Shown: in pieces, positions 44,019 through 53,634 of the stretch
Layout of the letters: the number at the start of each line of letters is the position of its first letter
Numbering within the stretch: position 1 is the first letter of the stretch
Assembly: GCA_963823435.1 (NCBI GenBank)
Contig: CAWGLN010000001.1
Coordinates: 248,001-312,000 of the forward strand
Length of the DNA stretch: 64,000 nucleotides
Direction of reading: 5' to 3'
DNA from: CAKZML01 sp963823435
GTDB lineage: Bacteria > Pseudomonadota > Gammaproteobacteria > Steroidobacterales > BM003
Position numbers and translations under genes: made by a program
The notes under the pieces: generated by a model
Databases searched by the model: none
The model's input: the letters and a program-made list of their open reading frames with translations, nothing else
What the model was told of the DNA's origin: nothing

Positions 44019-44621
44019 TCAGTTCTTGTCCTCAATCTCAATTACCCGTTCCTCGCGAATAATGTGCATCTCGCTATCCGGACCCTCACCGTCACTCTTA
44101 TGGATAAATACCTTGCGCATTCCCGGTTCCATGAAGTTGACCGGCTCATCAATACCGGCCGACTTCAACGCTACACGGATACGTTCGCGGGTGGCCTCGT
44201 CCAGATCTTGCGCACTCGAGATTACCAGGCCCTTGGCGGGGCGATCGATTATCACCTCGACATCATGATTTGGTGAGCCATCCTCCACCCAGGTCATGGC
44301 ATGGCCAGAATGCGACCGGGAATCCGGCGGAGGCGCAGGCAGTACGATCTCCTTGCCATCGCTCGTGGTGAGCACCGTTTCACCATTACGCTTGCTCAGC
44401 AACACGGTGGCGCCATCCCGGCTGGTAACCGTACGACTGTCTCCCTCGGCCATATCAAAAGGCGAGAAATCCAGGTCGAGCACGCCCGTGTCATCCCCAA
44501 GGTCCAGGACAATGGCGATGGTGCGTTCCACAATCTCTTCCGCCGACACGCTGACAAAAGCCAGCATGGCAAACAGGGTGGTAATGGCCGTCATGACCAG
44601 GTGTTTTGCTTGCAGGATCAT
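44019..44621 (-). CDS. Secreted hypothetical protein
   Basis: From ATG 44621 (MILQAKHLVMTAITTLFAML) the protein has a signal peptide ending near SVSAEE and a mature acidic domain of about 170 residues. No family is recognised. Features include VVSSAQDLDEATRERIRVAL-like helix and a charged ending (IIREERVIEIEDKN). The frame upstream to 44708 overlaps the lipase-like gene only slightly, and the signal peptide decides the start. Confidence 0.6.
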   Translation of the reverse strand: MILQAKHLVMTAITTLFAMLAFVSVSAEEIVERTIAIVLDLGDDTGVLDLDFSPFDMAEGDSRTVTSRDGATVLLSKRNGETVLTTSDGKEIVLPAPPPDSRSHSGHAMTWVEDGSPNHDVEVIIDRPAKGLVISSAQDLDEATRERIRVALKSAGIDEPVNFMEPGMRKVFIHKSDGEGPDSEMHIIREERVIEIEDKN

Positions 44622-44708
44622 TGCAAACTCCAGTGTCGCGTTCGACACTTTGGCTAATCGAATTATCTGCTTGTTGGCCCAAGCTTTCCCGACCATGCCG
44701 CTATTCAA

Positions 44709-45632
44709 TCAATTCCTCATCCAATGCCCGTCCTGTCCACGTAACCAGGCCACGATTTCTGCGCCGGTGACCGGGCTGCACAAATAGCCATAGGACCGGT
44801 GAGGGTTCCAGCCATCCTCATCCTGGAATGCGTTCAGCACACCGCTGCAGTGATCAGTGATATTCTCAACCAGCTCCAGCTCCAGCATGCGCCGGTAATC
44901 CCGACCCATACGACGGTTCAGCGCAATGTGATCCCCGTCCGCAGCAATGTTCACCCAGCGCCTGATTCCGCCTGGATAACGGGCCGCATCGGTCTGGCCT
45001 GCCCCCAGCCTGCGCCGGCGTACAAAACGGCTGCCCAGCGGACTGCCCAGGCTCATGAACAAGTCGACTTTCCAGGCGTCGGAGTACAGGTGGGTCGATT
45101 CCCACAATCCGTCAAACGCGAGTACCGCACCCAGGCTGTGACCGATAACCAGCAACGGCCCCCGCGACTCCAGGGCGCCGAGTACAACCCGGCGGAGACA
45201 GGCGCGCGCCTGATCGGCCCTGCCCTCGTGGTTTTCGAAATAGCGCAGCGCCTCAAGCAGGGTGTTCTTGATCGCCGGATCCGGAATTCGCCGGGCCAGG
45301 CTGGGGAACATGTCCCCCAGCGCAAACATCAGCATCATATGTCTGCTCGATTGCTGAATCTCGTCGGCGGGTACCTGCTGAACGGGGGACCGCAGCAGAG
45401 CGTCTATCGCGGCCTGTGACTGTTCGTCTGCCGGCTGATCCGGGTAAAAATCGCTGTTCCAGTCGGCCAGGCAGAATACCTCAGGCTGGGCTCTCAACTG
45501 GTGAAAGACCTCGCTGTCGATTCCGCGTATCCCCTCCAGAAGACAGCGCCACAGTAACTGCTTGTGCCGCTCTGGCTCAGGCTTGGGATTTTGGCCCGGC
45601 ACAAACACGATACGCGGCGTGACCACACTCAA
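44709..45632 (-). CDS. Lipase-like alpha/beta hydrolase-domain protein
   Basis: The 307-residue protein contains VIGHSLGAVLAFDGLWESTH, the nucleophile elbow of serine lipases and alpha/beta hydrolases, followed by VDLFMSLGSPLGSRF and VNIAADGDHIALNRRMGRDY with a plausible catalytic histidine. It lacks a signal peptide, so it is likely cytoplasmic. Similar proteins are annotated as uncharacterised esterases or lipases. Confidence 0.7.
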   Translation of the reverse strand: MSVVTPRIVFVPGQNPKPEPERHKQLLWRCLLEGIRGIDSEVFHQLRAQPEVFCLADWNSDFYPDQPADEQSQAAIDALLRSPVQQVPADEIQQSSRHMMLMFALGDMFPSLARRIPDPAIKNTLLEALRYFENHEGRADQARACLRRVVLGALESRGPLLVIGHSLGAVLAFDGLWESTHLYSDAWKVDLFMSLGSPLGSRFVRRRRLGAGQTDAARYPGGIRRWVNIAADGDHIALNRRMGRDYRRMLELELVENITDHCSGVLNAFQDEDGWNPHRSYGYLCSPVTGAEIVAWLRGQDGHWMRN

Positions 45633-45678
45633 CCCCCGGTCTTGCCTGGCAACCGGTGTCCGTCCTGGCCGCGCACTC

Positions 45679-46485
45679 CTACTCGGTGCCCCATGCCTTC
45701 ACGATATAGCCACCGGAACGCTCGTCGCGTTCCAGTTCCAGACTACCCCGGGCCTGCATCTGTTCCAGCAATTCACTGAAGGTGCCGAAGCCGTAATAGG
45801 ACTCGTTAAAGCCCGGTTTCCTGCGCTTCAGGGTCTGCTTCACCATGGAGCCCCAGATATTTCCCTCTCCACCGCGCTCATCCGCCAGGGCGACGATGGT
45901 CTCGGATACCAGGTCGAAGGCATCCTGCATGAGTTGTTCTTCCTTGGTCAGCTTGGTCTTCACCGTCTTGGGCGTCCGACCACCGCGGCTGCGGGTTTTC
46001 TTCTTGGCCTTCGGTCTTACCAGGTCATCATAAAAAATGAATTCGTCACAGTTTGCCGTGAGCAAATCGGAGGTGGAATTCTTTACGCCCACACCGATAA
46101 CGATCTTGTTGTTTTCCCGCAGCTTGCTTACCAGGGGAGAGAAATCCGAATCGCCACTGATGATGGCAAAGGTATCGACATGTGCCTTGGTGTAGCAAAG
46201 ATCCAGCGCATCCACCACCATCCTGATATCGGCAGAGTTCTTTCCCGATTGGCGCACATGTGGAATATCGATCAACTCAAAGGCAGCCTCGTGCATGGGC
46301 ACTTTGAAATCCCGGTAGCGTTCCCAGTCGCAATAGGCCTTCTTGACCACGATACTGCCCTTGAGCAGCAGTCTTTCCAGCACGCAGCCGATATCGAATC
46401 GATCGTACTTAGCGTCACGCACGCCCAGCGCCACGTTTTCAAAATCGCAGAAAACCGCGATATTGCTGATGTCTCCCTGACCCAC
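45679..46485 (-). CDS. NYN-domain RNase with C-terminal LOTUS/OST-HTH domain
   Basis: The N-terminal PIN-like NYN fold shows AVFCDFENVALGV and the aspartate motif AIISGDSDFSPLVSKLRENN, which bind metal for RNA cleavage, with SADIRMVVDALDLCY between. A basic linker (RPKAKKKTRSRGGRTPK) leads to a C-terminal LOTUS-like domain (WGSMVKQTLKRRKPGFNESY and FSELLEQMQARGSLELERD). Bacterial NYN-LOTUS proteins are thought to act on RNA; the target is unknown. It is 46 bp from the lipase-like gene on the same strand. Confidence 0.88.
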   Translation of the reverse strand: MGQGDISNIAVFCDFENVALGVRDAKYDRFDIGCVLERLLLKGSIVVKKAYCDWERYRDFKVPMHEAAFELIDIPHVRQSGKNSADIRMVVDALDLCYTKAHVDTFAIISGDSDFSPLVSKLRENNKIVIGVGVKNSTSDLLTANCDEFIFYDDLVRPKAKKKTRSRGGRTPKTVKTKLTKEEQLMQDAFDLVSETIVALADERGGEGNIWGSMVKQTLKRRKPGFNESYYGFGTFSELLEQMQARGSLELERDERSGGYIVKAWGTE

Positions 46486-46581
46486 GCCAATCTCCTGCTC
46501 GCCAATACTGCGATAATCATACCCCGAAAAGGCAGTATATACTCGAGGTCGTAACTTACCTTCAGAGCCAAATGAGACCTT

Positions 46582-48397
46582 ATGTTTTCAATTGAACAAG
46601 TCGCGATTTTATTTGTAGCCGCAATCGTGTGCGTGCCGCTGTTCAATCGCCTCGGCCTTGGGTCGGTGCTGGGTTACCTGGCGGCCGGATTGATTGTCGG
46701 CCCATCAGTCCTGGGGCTGTTTACCAACGTGGACCAGATTCTTGCCTTCGCTGAAATCGGCGTGGTGTTGCTGATGTTCGTCATCGGACTTGAATTGCAG
46801 CCCAAGCGCCTGTGGGTGTTGCGGGGACCCATTTTTGGCCTTGGTAGCGCGCAGGTACTGATCACCGGCTCATTGCTCAGCTTCGCGGCCTGGAAATTCG
46901 GCCTGGATGCGGGTCCGGCCATATTGATTGGCCTGTCACTTGCCCTGTCCTCTACCGCCTTCGTCCTGCAGTTACTGGGCGAACGCAAGCAACTGGCTAC
47001 CCTGCACGGCAGGATGGGATTTGCGATCCTGCTGTTCCAGGACCTGGCCTTCGTACCCATGCTGGCGCTGGTCAACCTGTTTGCCGAGGGCCCGGCCAGC
47101 GCGACCGGCGGCAGTACCGTTACCCGGATATTGATGGTACTTGGCGCCTTCGTGTTGCTGCTGGTTGTCGGTCATTACCTGCTGCGGCCATTGTTTCGGG
47201 CGGTGGCGCCCCTGTCGGATATCTTTACCGGCGCCGCCCTGCTGGTGGTGCTCGGCGCCGGCATCCTGATGGAACACGTTGGTTTGTCCATGGCCATGGG
47301 CGCCTTCATTGCGGGCGTCATGCTGGCCGACTCGGAGTACAGGCACGAACTTGAAGTCACCATCGAACCCTTCAAGGCCCTGCTGCTGGGTCTGTTTTTC
47401 CTCGCCGTGGGTATGTCCATACAGATCCAGGTATTGATCCAGGAACCCGTTATCGTTCTGGGTCTGGTGGTCGGGCTGATGTTGATCAAGGCGCTGATCC
47501 TGATCGTGCTGGGTCGGCTGGCCGGTCTGGACTGGCACAGGGCCAGGCGACTCGCAGTGGTGCTCAGCCAGGGCGGGGAGTTCGCATTCGTGATACTCGG
47601 CGCATCGGTCGTGCTCGGGGTAATTTCCCTACAGCAGGGCAGCACCCTGATCCTGGTGGTCACACTCTCGATGGTGTTTACGCCCTTGCTGGTGAATTTC
47701 AACGAAGGACCACTGGCCCGTTTGCTCGAAAAGACCCCTCCACCCCAGTACGACGAAATTGAGGAAGCCGATAACCCGGTCATCCTTGTGGGCTTTGGCC
47801 GCTTTGGACAAATGATAGGACGCATACTGAGCATGCGCGGAATCCATTTCACGGCGCTGGAGTCCAGCGTCTCCCAGGTGGATTTCGTGCGTCGCTTCGG
47901 CAACCGGGTGTATTACGGCGATCCCACCCGTTTGGAATTGTTGCGCTCGGCGGGCGCGGAAAAGGCCAGGATGATTATCATCGCCATGGATGATAGCGGA
48001 GCCTCTCTGAAGCTGGCCGAGTTGTGCAAGAAACACTTCCCCAACCTGGCCATTTATCGCCCGGGCCAGGAATCGGCAGCACGCACACCTGTTGATGGAC
48101 ATAGGCGTGACCGGACTCATCCGCGATACCTTTCTGTCCAGCCTGGAGCTGGCTCGCCAGGTATTGGTTGGGCTGGGTGACTCCGAGGGAAGGGCGGCCG
48201 ACACCGTGGAACGTTTCCGCGAGCACGACGAGAAAAGGCTGGTACAGCAACAGGCCATTCACCATGACGAACACCAACTGATCCAGGACGCCCGGGAAGC
48301 GGCCGAGGACCTGCGCCGCTTGTTCGAGGCAGATGCCCGGGCCGAGGCGGATGATCCCGGGGAATCCGGTGAAATCAAGGCTGGCGAAAGCGGCTAG
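46582..48397 (+). CDS. Kef-type cation:proton antiporter with RCK domain, one frame break
   Basis: The 12-span CPA2 membrane domain includes VLGYLAAGLIVGPSVLGLF and GVVLLMFVIGLELQPKRL, with GAFIAGVMLADSEYRHELE. The RCK NAD-binding domain follows (VGFGRFGQMIGRIL). The frame breaks near 48058 (an extra base in TATCGCCCGGG). Removing it continues with a sensible LMDIGVTGLIRDTFLSSLEL and a helical acidic tail, for about 604 residues. It resembles glutathione-gated KefB/KefC; no KefF/KefG partner was seen. The break is probably a sequence error. Confidence 0.88.
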
Positions 48398-48467
48398 GCA
48401 CCGATGAACCCAGGTCAGCGAATAAGGGTTAACATGGGCGCGGGCGGACTTCCACGCGAGTGAGTTG

Positions 48468-49371
48468 ATGACAAATTATCCTGAACATTTGCTTGCTGAT
48501 GGCAAACACCACGCCGGCGACGCAGCCTGGCAGCAGTGGCTGTTCGTGGTCATTTTCAAGCACCATACGAAGGCGGGAAAATTCTTCGATGTCCTGCTGA
48601 TCGCCGCTATCCTGATTAGCGTCCTGACACTGATGTTAAGCACGGTTCATCAGTTCAATTTCCGGTATTCCACCTGGTTTTATCTTCTGGAATGGGGATT
48701 CACGCTGATATTCACCCTGGAATACATGCTGCGCACTGGCCTGCGTAAAAAGTCAGCGGACTTATGCACGGAGTTTTTACGGCGTCGTGGACCTGCTGGC
48801 CATCCTGCCCTCTTATCTGGAACTGATCGTGCACGGCGGCAGCTACCTGCTGATCATCCGTATCGTCCGGATACTCCGCATCTTCCGCATTCTCAAGCTC
48901 ACCCGTTATGTGGGAGAGGCCAATGCCTTGATGGAAGCGCTGGGCGCCAGTCGTCGAAAAATCATGGTTTTCATCTACGCGGTGTTTGTCCTGGTGGTGG
49001 TTTGCGGGTCCATCATGTATTTGGTGGAGGGCGAGGAACACGGATTCACCAGTATTCCGGCCAGCGTCTACTGGGCCATTGTCACACTGACCACGGTCGG
49101 TTATGGGGATGTTTACCCCCAGACTCCCCTTGGCCAGGCCATCGCATCGCTGGTGATGATCATGGGCTACGGCATCATTGCGGTTCCCACCGGCATATTT
49201 GCCGCGGAACTGGGCCAGGTAATGGGTCAGAAAAAGCCGCAAAGCAAAATGTGCCCCCAATGCGGGATTACCAGCCACTACACTGACGCCGTGTACTGCA
49301 GGGTCTGCGGTAGCGACCTGAATCCTCCTGATACCGAAAACCCACCTGATAACCCACCTGGTAGCCAATGA
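48468..49371 (+). CDS. Voltage-gated-type K+ channel with Zn-ribbon tail, one frame break
   Basis: After joining frames across an extra base near 48735, the protein has six transmembrane spans, an S4-like arginine ladder (RIVRILRIFRILKLTRYVG) and the selectivity filter TTVGYGDV with the pore helix before it. A C-terminal zinc ribbon (CPQCGITSHYTDAVYCRVCG) is added, ending in a Pro/Asn/Asp tail. The channel passes K+ in response to voltage; the role of the zinc ribbon is unknown. The NUDIX gene overlaps by ATGA. Confidence 0.88.
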
Positions 49372-49962
49372 GCACACACAATGAACCCCGGGAGGACACT
49401 CGCAGAGTCTATGCCGGAAAGATCGTCCAGCTGGACGTCAGCCGGGTCACCCTTCCCAACGGGGTAGTCACGGAACTGGAACTGGTTCGCCACCCCGGGG
49501 GCAGCGCGGTGGTCGCACTGGATGAGGAGGGGTCTGTCTGTCTGCTCAGACAATACCGGCATGCCGTCAAGGGCTGGTTGTGGGAATTACCCGCAGGAAA
49601 AATCGACCACGCAGGAGCCGCCGCGGGAAACCGCCCGCCGCGAACTGGCAGACGAGGCAGGTGTCAGCGCCCGGGAATGGCATTCTCTGGGGCAGGTCGT
49701 CTCCTCACCAGGTGTCTTTTGCGAGGTAATACACCTGTGGCTGGCGCGCGATCTGACGACAGTTGCACGAGCGCCCGAAGAAGACGAATTGCTGGAGGTA
49801 CACTGGCTGCCCTGGGAGGTGGCCTTGAGCATGGCGGTAGACGGCAAGATTCGTGATGGCAAGACACTGGCCGGGCTGCTCAGGGCCCAACCCTTTTTGG
49901 ATGGCGTCGGCAAGGACCGTCTCGCAGCGGGACAGACCATTACGACCGTCGAGGAATCGTGA
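49368..49962 (+). CDS. NUDIX hydrolase (ADP-ribose pyrophosphatase type), one frame break
   Basis: The start MSTHNEPREDTRRVYAGKIV leads to LRQYRHAVKGWLWELPAGKI, and after one extra base near 49612 the Nudix box continues as ETARRELADEAGVSAREW. The box reads GX5EX7REUXEEXGU with Asp for the first Glu of the catalytic pair. The N-terminal layout resembles ADP-sugar pyrophosphatases. The joined protein has about 197 residues. It starts in ATGA overlap with the channel gene. Confidence 0.85.
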
Positions 49963-49964
49963 GC

Positions 49965-50598
49965 ATGAAACTGTATGACTTCCCGCGCGCCCCCAACCCC
50001 AGGCGGGTACGTATTTTTATGGCCGAGAAAGGACTGCATATTCCCCTGGAGCAGGTGGACCTGGCCAGCCAGGCGCAGTTCGATGCCGACTTCTCAAGAC
50101 GCAATCCCATCGCACACGGTACCGGTGCTGGAACTTGATGACGGCACTTGCATCAGCGAGTCACTGGCCATTTGCCGGTACCTGGAGGTCTTGCACCCGG
50201 AACCTGCCTTGTTTGGGCACAGCGCGCTGGAGCAAGCCATGGTCGAAATGTGGAGCCGCAGGGCGGAACTGGGTGGCATGATGCATGCCGCCGATGTGGT
50301 GCGTAATACACTGCCGTTTTTTGCCGACCGCGCCCTGCCGGGAGTGGACGGCGGCGTGCCCCAGATCCCGGCCCTGGCTGAGCGCGGAATGGCGGGTCTG
50401 CAAAGATTTTTCCAGGCTTTCGATCAGCAACTTGCCGAGTATGAATTTGTCGCGGGTAAACATTACAGCGTGGCCGATATCACTACCCAGGTGACTATCG
50501 ATTTTGCCGGCTGGTGCAAAATCCGCGTCCCGGAGAACTGCCAACATTTACAGCGCTGGCACCAGGCGGTCTCGGCCCGGCCCAGCGCCAAGGCCTGA
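49965..50598 (+). CDS. Glutathione S-transferase, one frame break
   Basis: From ATG 49965 the frame gives MKLYDFPRAPNPRRVRIFMA and then EQVDLASQAQFDADFSRRNP. After an extra base near 50114 it continues TVPVLELDDGTCISESLAIC and RYLEVLHPEPALFG in the usual GST N-domain, followed by a helical C-domain. Full length is about 210 residues. The SES segment and the cis-proline (VPVL) are the glutathione-binding features. The break is likely sequence error. Confidence 0.88.
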
Positions 50599-50610
50599 CC
50601 CTGTCTTCAC

Positions 50611-51261
50611 TCAGGGCAGTAAACGATAGACGGTCTCTTCCATGTAAGTGAGCCCGCGTTCTCGAAAGCGGGGGCTGGTCGCCAGCACATCGCTACGGGT
50701 CAGCACCTCGATCCGGAAGGCCTGGCCGTACAGCCGCCGCACCTCTTCTTCCGCCACCGCGAAGGGCGGCCCGTTCATGGCCTGCTGGTCGTAATCCACA
50801 CACACCAGCATCTGTGGCGCCTGGGGCAGGAGGAATCTGAGCTGTGCCGCATAAGCCGCGCGCAGGTCGGCAGGCAACGCAACCAGCGAAGCCCTGTCAT
50901 ATACGGCGCTTACTCCCTGCAAGTGCAGTGGTTCAAGATGAAAAAAATCGCCGCATAGAATCTCCACCCGCCCGGCGCTGTAGCAACGAAATTCCGCCGC
51001 CGGCTGCTCGCGCGGCTGGTGACCCCACTCGTGAAAGAAATTTTCTACCGCCAGCTGGCTAAGCTCCACACCCAGTACGGACCAGCCCGTTTCCGCCAGC
51101 CAGCGCATATCCAGACTCTTGCCACACATGGGCACCAAGACACGACCGGGTTCCGACCCGCCAAAGTCAGCCCAGAATTTCTGCAAGTAGAGGTTGACCT
51201 CGGTTTCGTGAAATCCAATCTGGTTCTCGGCCCAGCGCTGATGCCAAAAATCCGGCTGCAT
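50611..51261 (-). CDS. tpm: Thiopurine S-methyltransferase family protein
   Basis: The 216-residue protein (from ATG 51261) starts MQPDFWHQRWAENQIGFHET, the typical TPMT opening, with VLVPMCGKSLDMRWLAETGW (SAM site) and VYDRASLVALPADLRAAYAA. Bacterial Tpm methylates thiopurines, selenite or tellurite. The longer frame to 51309 adds a low-complexity N-terminus and is rejected. Confidence 0.92.
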   Translation of the reverse strand: MQPDFWHQRWAENQIGFHETEVNLYLQKFWADFGGSEPGRVLVPMCGKSLDMRWLAETGWSVLGVELSQLAVENFFHEWGHQPREQPAAEFRCYSAGRVEILCGDFFHLEPLHLQGVSAVYDRASLVALPADLRAAYAAQLRFLLPQAPQMLVCVDYDQQAMNGPPFAVAEEEVRRLYGQAFRIEVLTRSDVLATSPRFRERGLTYMEETVYRLLP

Positions 51262-51400
51262 AGATACCTCGTCGACCGCACCCCTACCCGACACGCTAGC
51301 ACCAGCCACGAATAATTGAAAATTTGCAGCACAGCCTGTTTTTGCCCAGGCAAGCGGTTAGAATTCAGCCACATTCGATACTGACTGGCTAGAAAGATTC

Positions 51401-52837
51401 ATGGCGAACATCCTTGTTCTTGGCGCAAGCGGCTATATCGGCACGCACCTCGTCCCCGAATTGCTACTGGCAGGACACCAGGTACGTGCCGTGGCAAGGC
51501 ATCCCGATATACTGCGCGGGCGCGACTGGCCAGGCGTCGAGTGCACGAAAGCCGATGCCCTGGTCCCCGAGACCCTGGACAAGGCCCTGCAGGGTATGGA
51601 TATCGCCTATTACCTTGTGCATTCAATGGCCGCGGGCAAGCATTTCGACCAACTGGATAACCAGGCGGCGACCAATTTCGCCGCGGCGGCCGCGCGCAGT
51701 GAACTAAAACGCATCATCTACCTGGGCGGCCCGGTGCCTGAGGAACCTGCCTCGAAGCATATACAGTCAAGAAAGCAGACCGGTGACCTCCTCAGGCAGG
51801 GCCCGGTTCCGGTCACGGAAATTCGCGCAGGCATGATTATCGGTCCGGGCTCCGCCGCCTGGGAAATCATCCGGGACCTGGTCAATCACCTTCCGGTCAT
51901 GGTGACCCCGCGCTGGGTGCTTTCACGCTCACAGCCCATTGCACTGCCCAACTTGCTTGGCTACCTGGTGGGGGTCGCCAGTCTCCCCGAGACCGCGGGC
52001 CTGATTTACGATGCGCCCGGACCCGAGACCCTGACCTACGAGAACATGATGCGCCAGTACGGGAACCTGGTGGACAAGCACCCCTGGATATTTCGCGTTC
52101 CCCTGCTGACACCGCGCCTGTCATCCTACTGGCTGCGCCTGGTGACCTCGGTGCCAGTCAACATTGCACGGGCCCTGATCGAAGGCATGGAACACGACTT
52201 CGTCTCCAACGACACCACCCTGGCCGGGTTAATTCCGCAACATTTGCTGAACTTTCGCGAATCCGCCAAGGCTGCCCTGATCGCGGACAGGGAACACGCG
52301 ATTGTGGCACGCTGGGTTGAGGGGGCTATCGCCTGTCGCGAGTTTCACACCGAATACAGTTATTACGCCAAGCGTTCTTCGGGCCAGCGTGTCACCACGG
52401 CCACCAGCGAACAGCTTTGGAAGGCGATCTGCCAAATCGGCGGAAAACACGACTATTTCTACGCCGATACATTGTGGTTCATCCGGCGCGCACTGGACTG
52501 GATGGTTGGGGGGCCAAGTTTCAGACGACCAAGACGTCATCCTGCCGAATTCCGGGTCGGAGACCTGGTCGATGCGTGGAGGGTCACGGGATTGGAACCC
52601 TCGCGTCGCCTGACCCTGCAAATGGAAATGAAAGCACCGGGCGCAGGGGTGCTGGAACTGAGTATTGAAGACCTCGGCGAGCAACGCCAAATAACTGCCA
52701 GCGCTTATTTTCATCCCGCCGGTCTGCCTGGATTGATGTACTGGTACGCGCTGCTTCCCCTGCACAAACTGCTATTCAAGGGAATGACACGCAATATCGC
52801 CAGGCTGGCATTGCAGGGTGAGACCGTGGCGGGGTGA
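51401..52837 (+). CDS. NAD(P)-binding protein with C-terminal DUF2867 domain (YbjT-like)
   Basis: The 478-residue protein opens with a Rossmann nucleotide fold (ILVLGASGYIGTHLVPELLL) and an atypical-SDR continuation (DIAYYLVHSMAAGKHFDQLD). A C-terminal DUF2867 domain follows from about residue 320 (RVTTATSEQLWKAICQIGGK and VGDLVDAWRVTGLEPSRRL). This arrangement is that of YbjT-like proteins of unknown function. The flanking tpm gene is divergent. Confidence 0.85.
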   Translation: MANILVLGASGYIGTHLVPELLLAGHQVRAVARHPDILRGRDWPGVECTKADALVPETLDKALQGMDIAYYLVHSMAAGKHFDQLDNQAATNFAAAAARSELKRIIYLGGPVPEEPASKHIQSRKQTGDLLRQGPVPVTEIRAGMIIGPGSAAWEIIRDLVNHLPVMVTPRWVLSRSQPIALPNLLGYLVGVASLPETAGLIYDAPGPETLTYENMMRQYGNLVDKHPWIFRVPLLTPRLSSYWLRLVTSVPVNIARALIEGMEHDFVSNDTTLAGLIPQHLLNFRESAKAALIADREHAIVARWVEGAIACREFHTEYSYYAKRSSGQRVTTATSEQLWKAICQIGGKHDYFYADTLWFIRRALDWMVGGPSFRRPRRHPAEFRVGDLVDAWRVTGLEPSRRLTLQMEMKAPGAGVLELSIEDLGEQRQITASAYFHPAGLPGLMYWYALLPLHKLLFKGMTRNIARLALQGETVAG

Positions 52838-52838
52838 C

Positions 52839-53453
52839 TCAGCCCTGGTTCAAGGCCGCCAGTTGTTTGTCCTGGACCCTGGCGAGGCTAATCTGCGCCA
52901 ACAGGGCGCCACACAGGGCCAGAAACATGTCCCACTGGGTGTCCCAGACATCTCCCTGGGTCGCCAGGAACTCGTCGGCCTCGCCGCCCATGATCAAAGC
53001 GACCCACCACTCGATCATTTCATAAAAGGCTGAAATAGCCAGGGCCACGCAAGTGACCAGCAAAAACAACCAGCCCCCCCTGCGCAGGGGAGTCAGGCGA
53101 AGCAACAACTCCCGGGCTATCATGGCCGGAATAAATCCCTGTGCCACATGTCCCAGGCGGTCATAATGGTTGCGCGCCAGGTCCAGCGCATCCTGCACCC
53201 AGAAACCCAGCGGGACCCGGGCGTAGGTGTAATGCCCGCCCAGTATCAGGATCAGGGCATGTGCGGCGATCAGCACGTACAGCAAATCGGTCAACGGAAA
53301 GCGCGTACGCGTGAACCAGAGCAGGGGAATGGCGATAAGTACCGGGGCAACTTCGAGATACCATGTAGCCCGATCAAAAGGTTGATAGGCGGAAACAGCC
53401 ATGGCCAGCACAACCAGGGACAACAACGACAGGTGAAGAGATTTTGAATTCAT
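52839..53453 (-). CDS. DUF2238/YjdF-family membrane protein
   Basis: Six or so transmembrane spans and the YjdF pattern: LILGGHYTYARVPLGFWVQD, NHYDRLGHVAQGFIPAMIAR, SAFYEMIEWWVALIMGGEAD and DVWDTQWDMFLALCGALLAQ. The family is uncharacterised. The histidines and aspartates within the spans (HxxDRxGH) are conserved. The stop codon is one base from that of the YbjT-like gene. Confidence 0.87.
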   Translation of the reverse strand: MNSKSLHLSLLSLVVLAMAVSAYQPFDRATWYLEVAPVLIAIPLLWFTRTRFPLTDLLYVLIAAHALILILGGHYTYARVPLGFWVQDALDLARNHYDRLGHVAQGFIPAMIARELLLRLTPLRRGGWLFLLVTCVALAISAFYEMIEWWVALIMGGEADEFLATQGDVWDTQWDMFLALCGALLAQISLARVQDKQLAALNQG

Positions 53454-53634
53454 ACTGGTACTCGCCGGGCGCAGACCTGATCAAGGATCCAGCATACCCG
53501 CAAGCGGGAGAAGGTAAAACTTCCACTGCCCCGCTACGAGTTGAATTTTTTCGCCGACCGATGAAAAATTCCTTCCAATTGGACCACAACCCTGTCCGGC
53601 AGCCGGGTGGGATCCGGTATCGAGATCTGACTGC

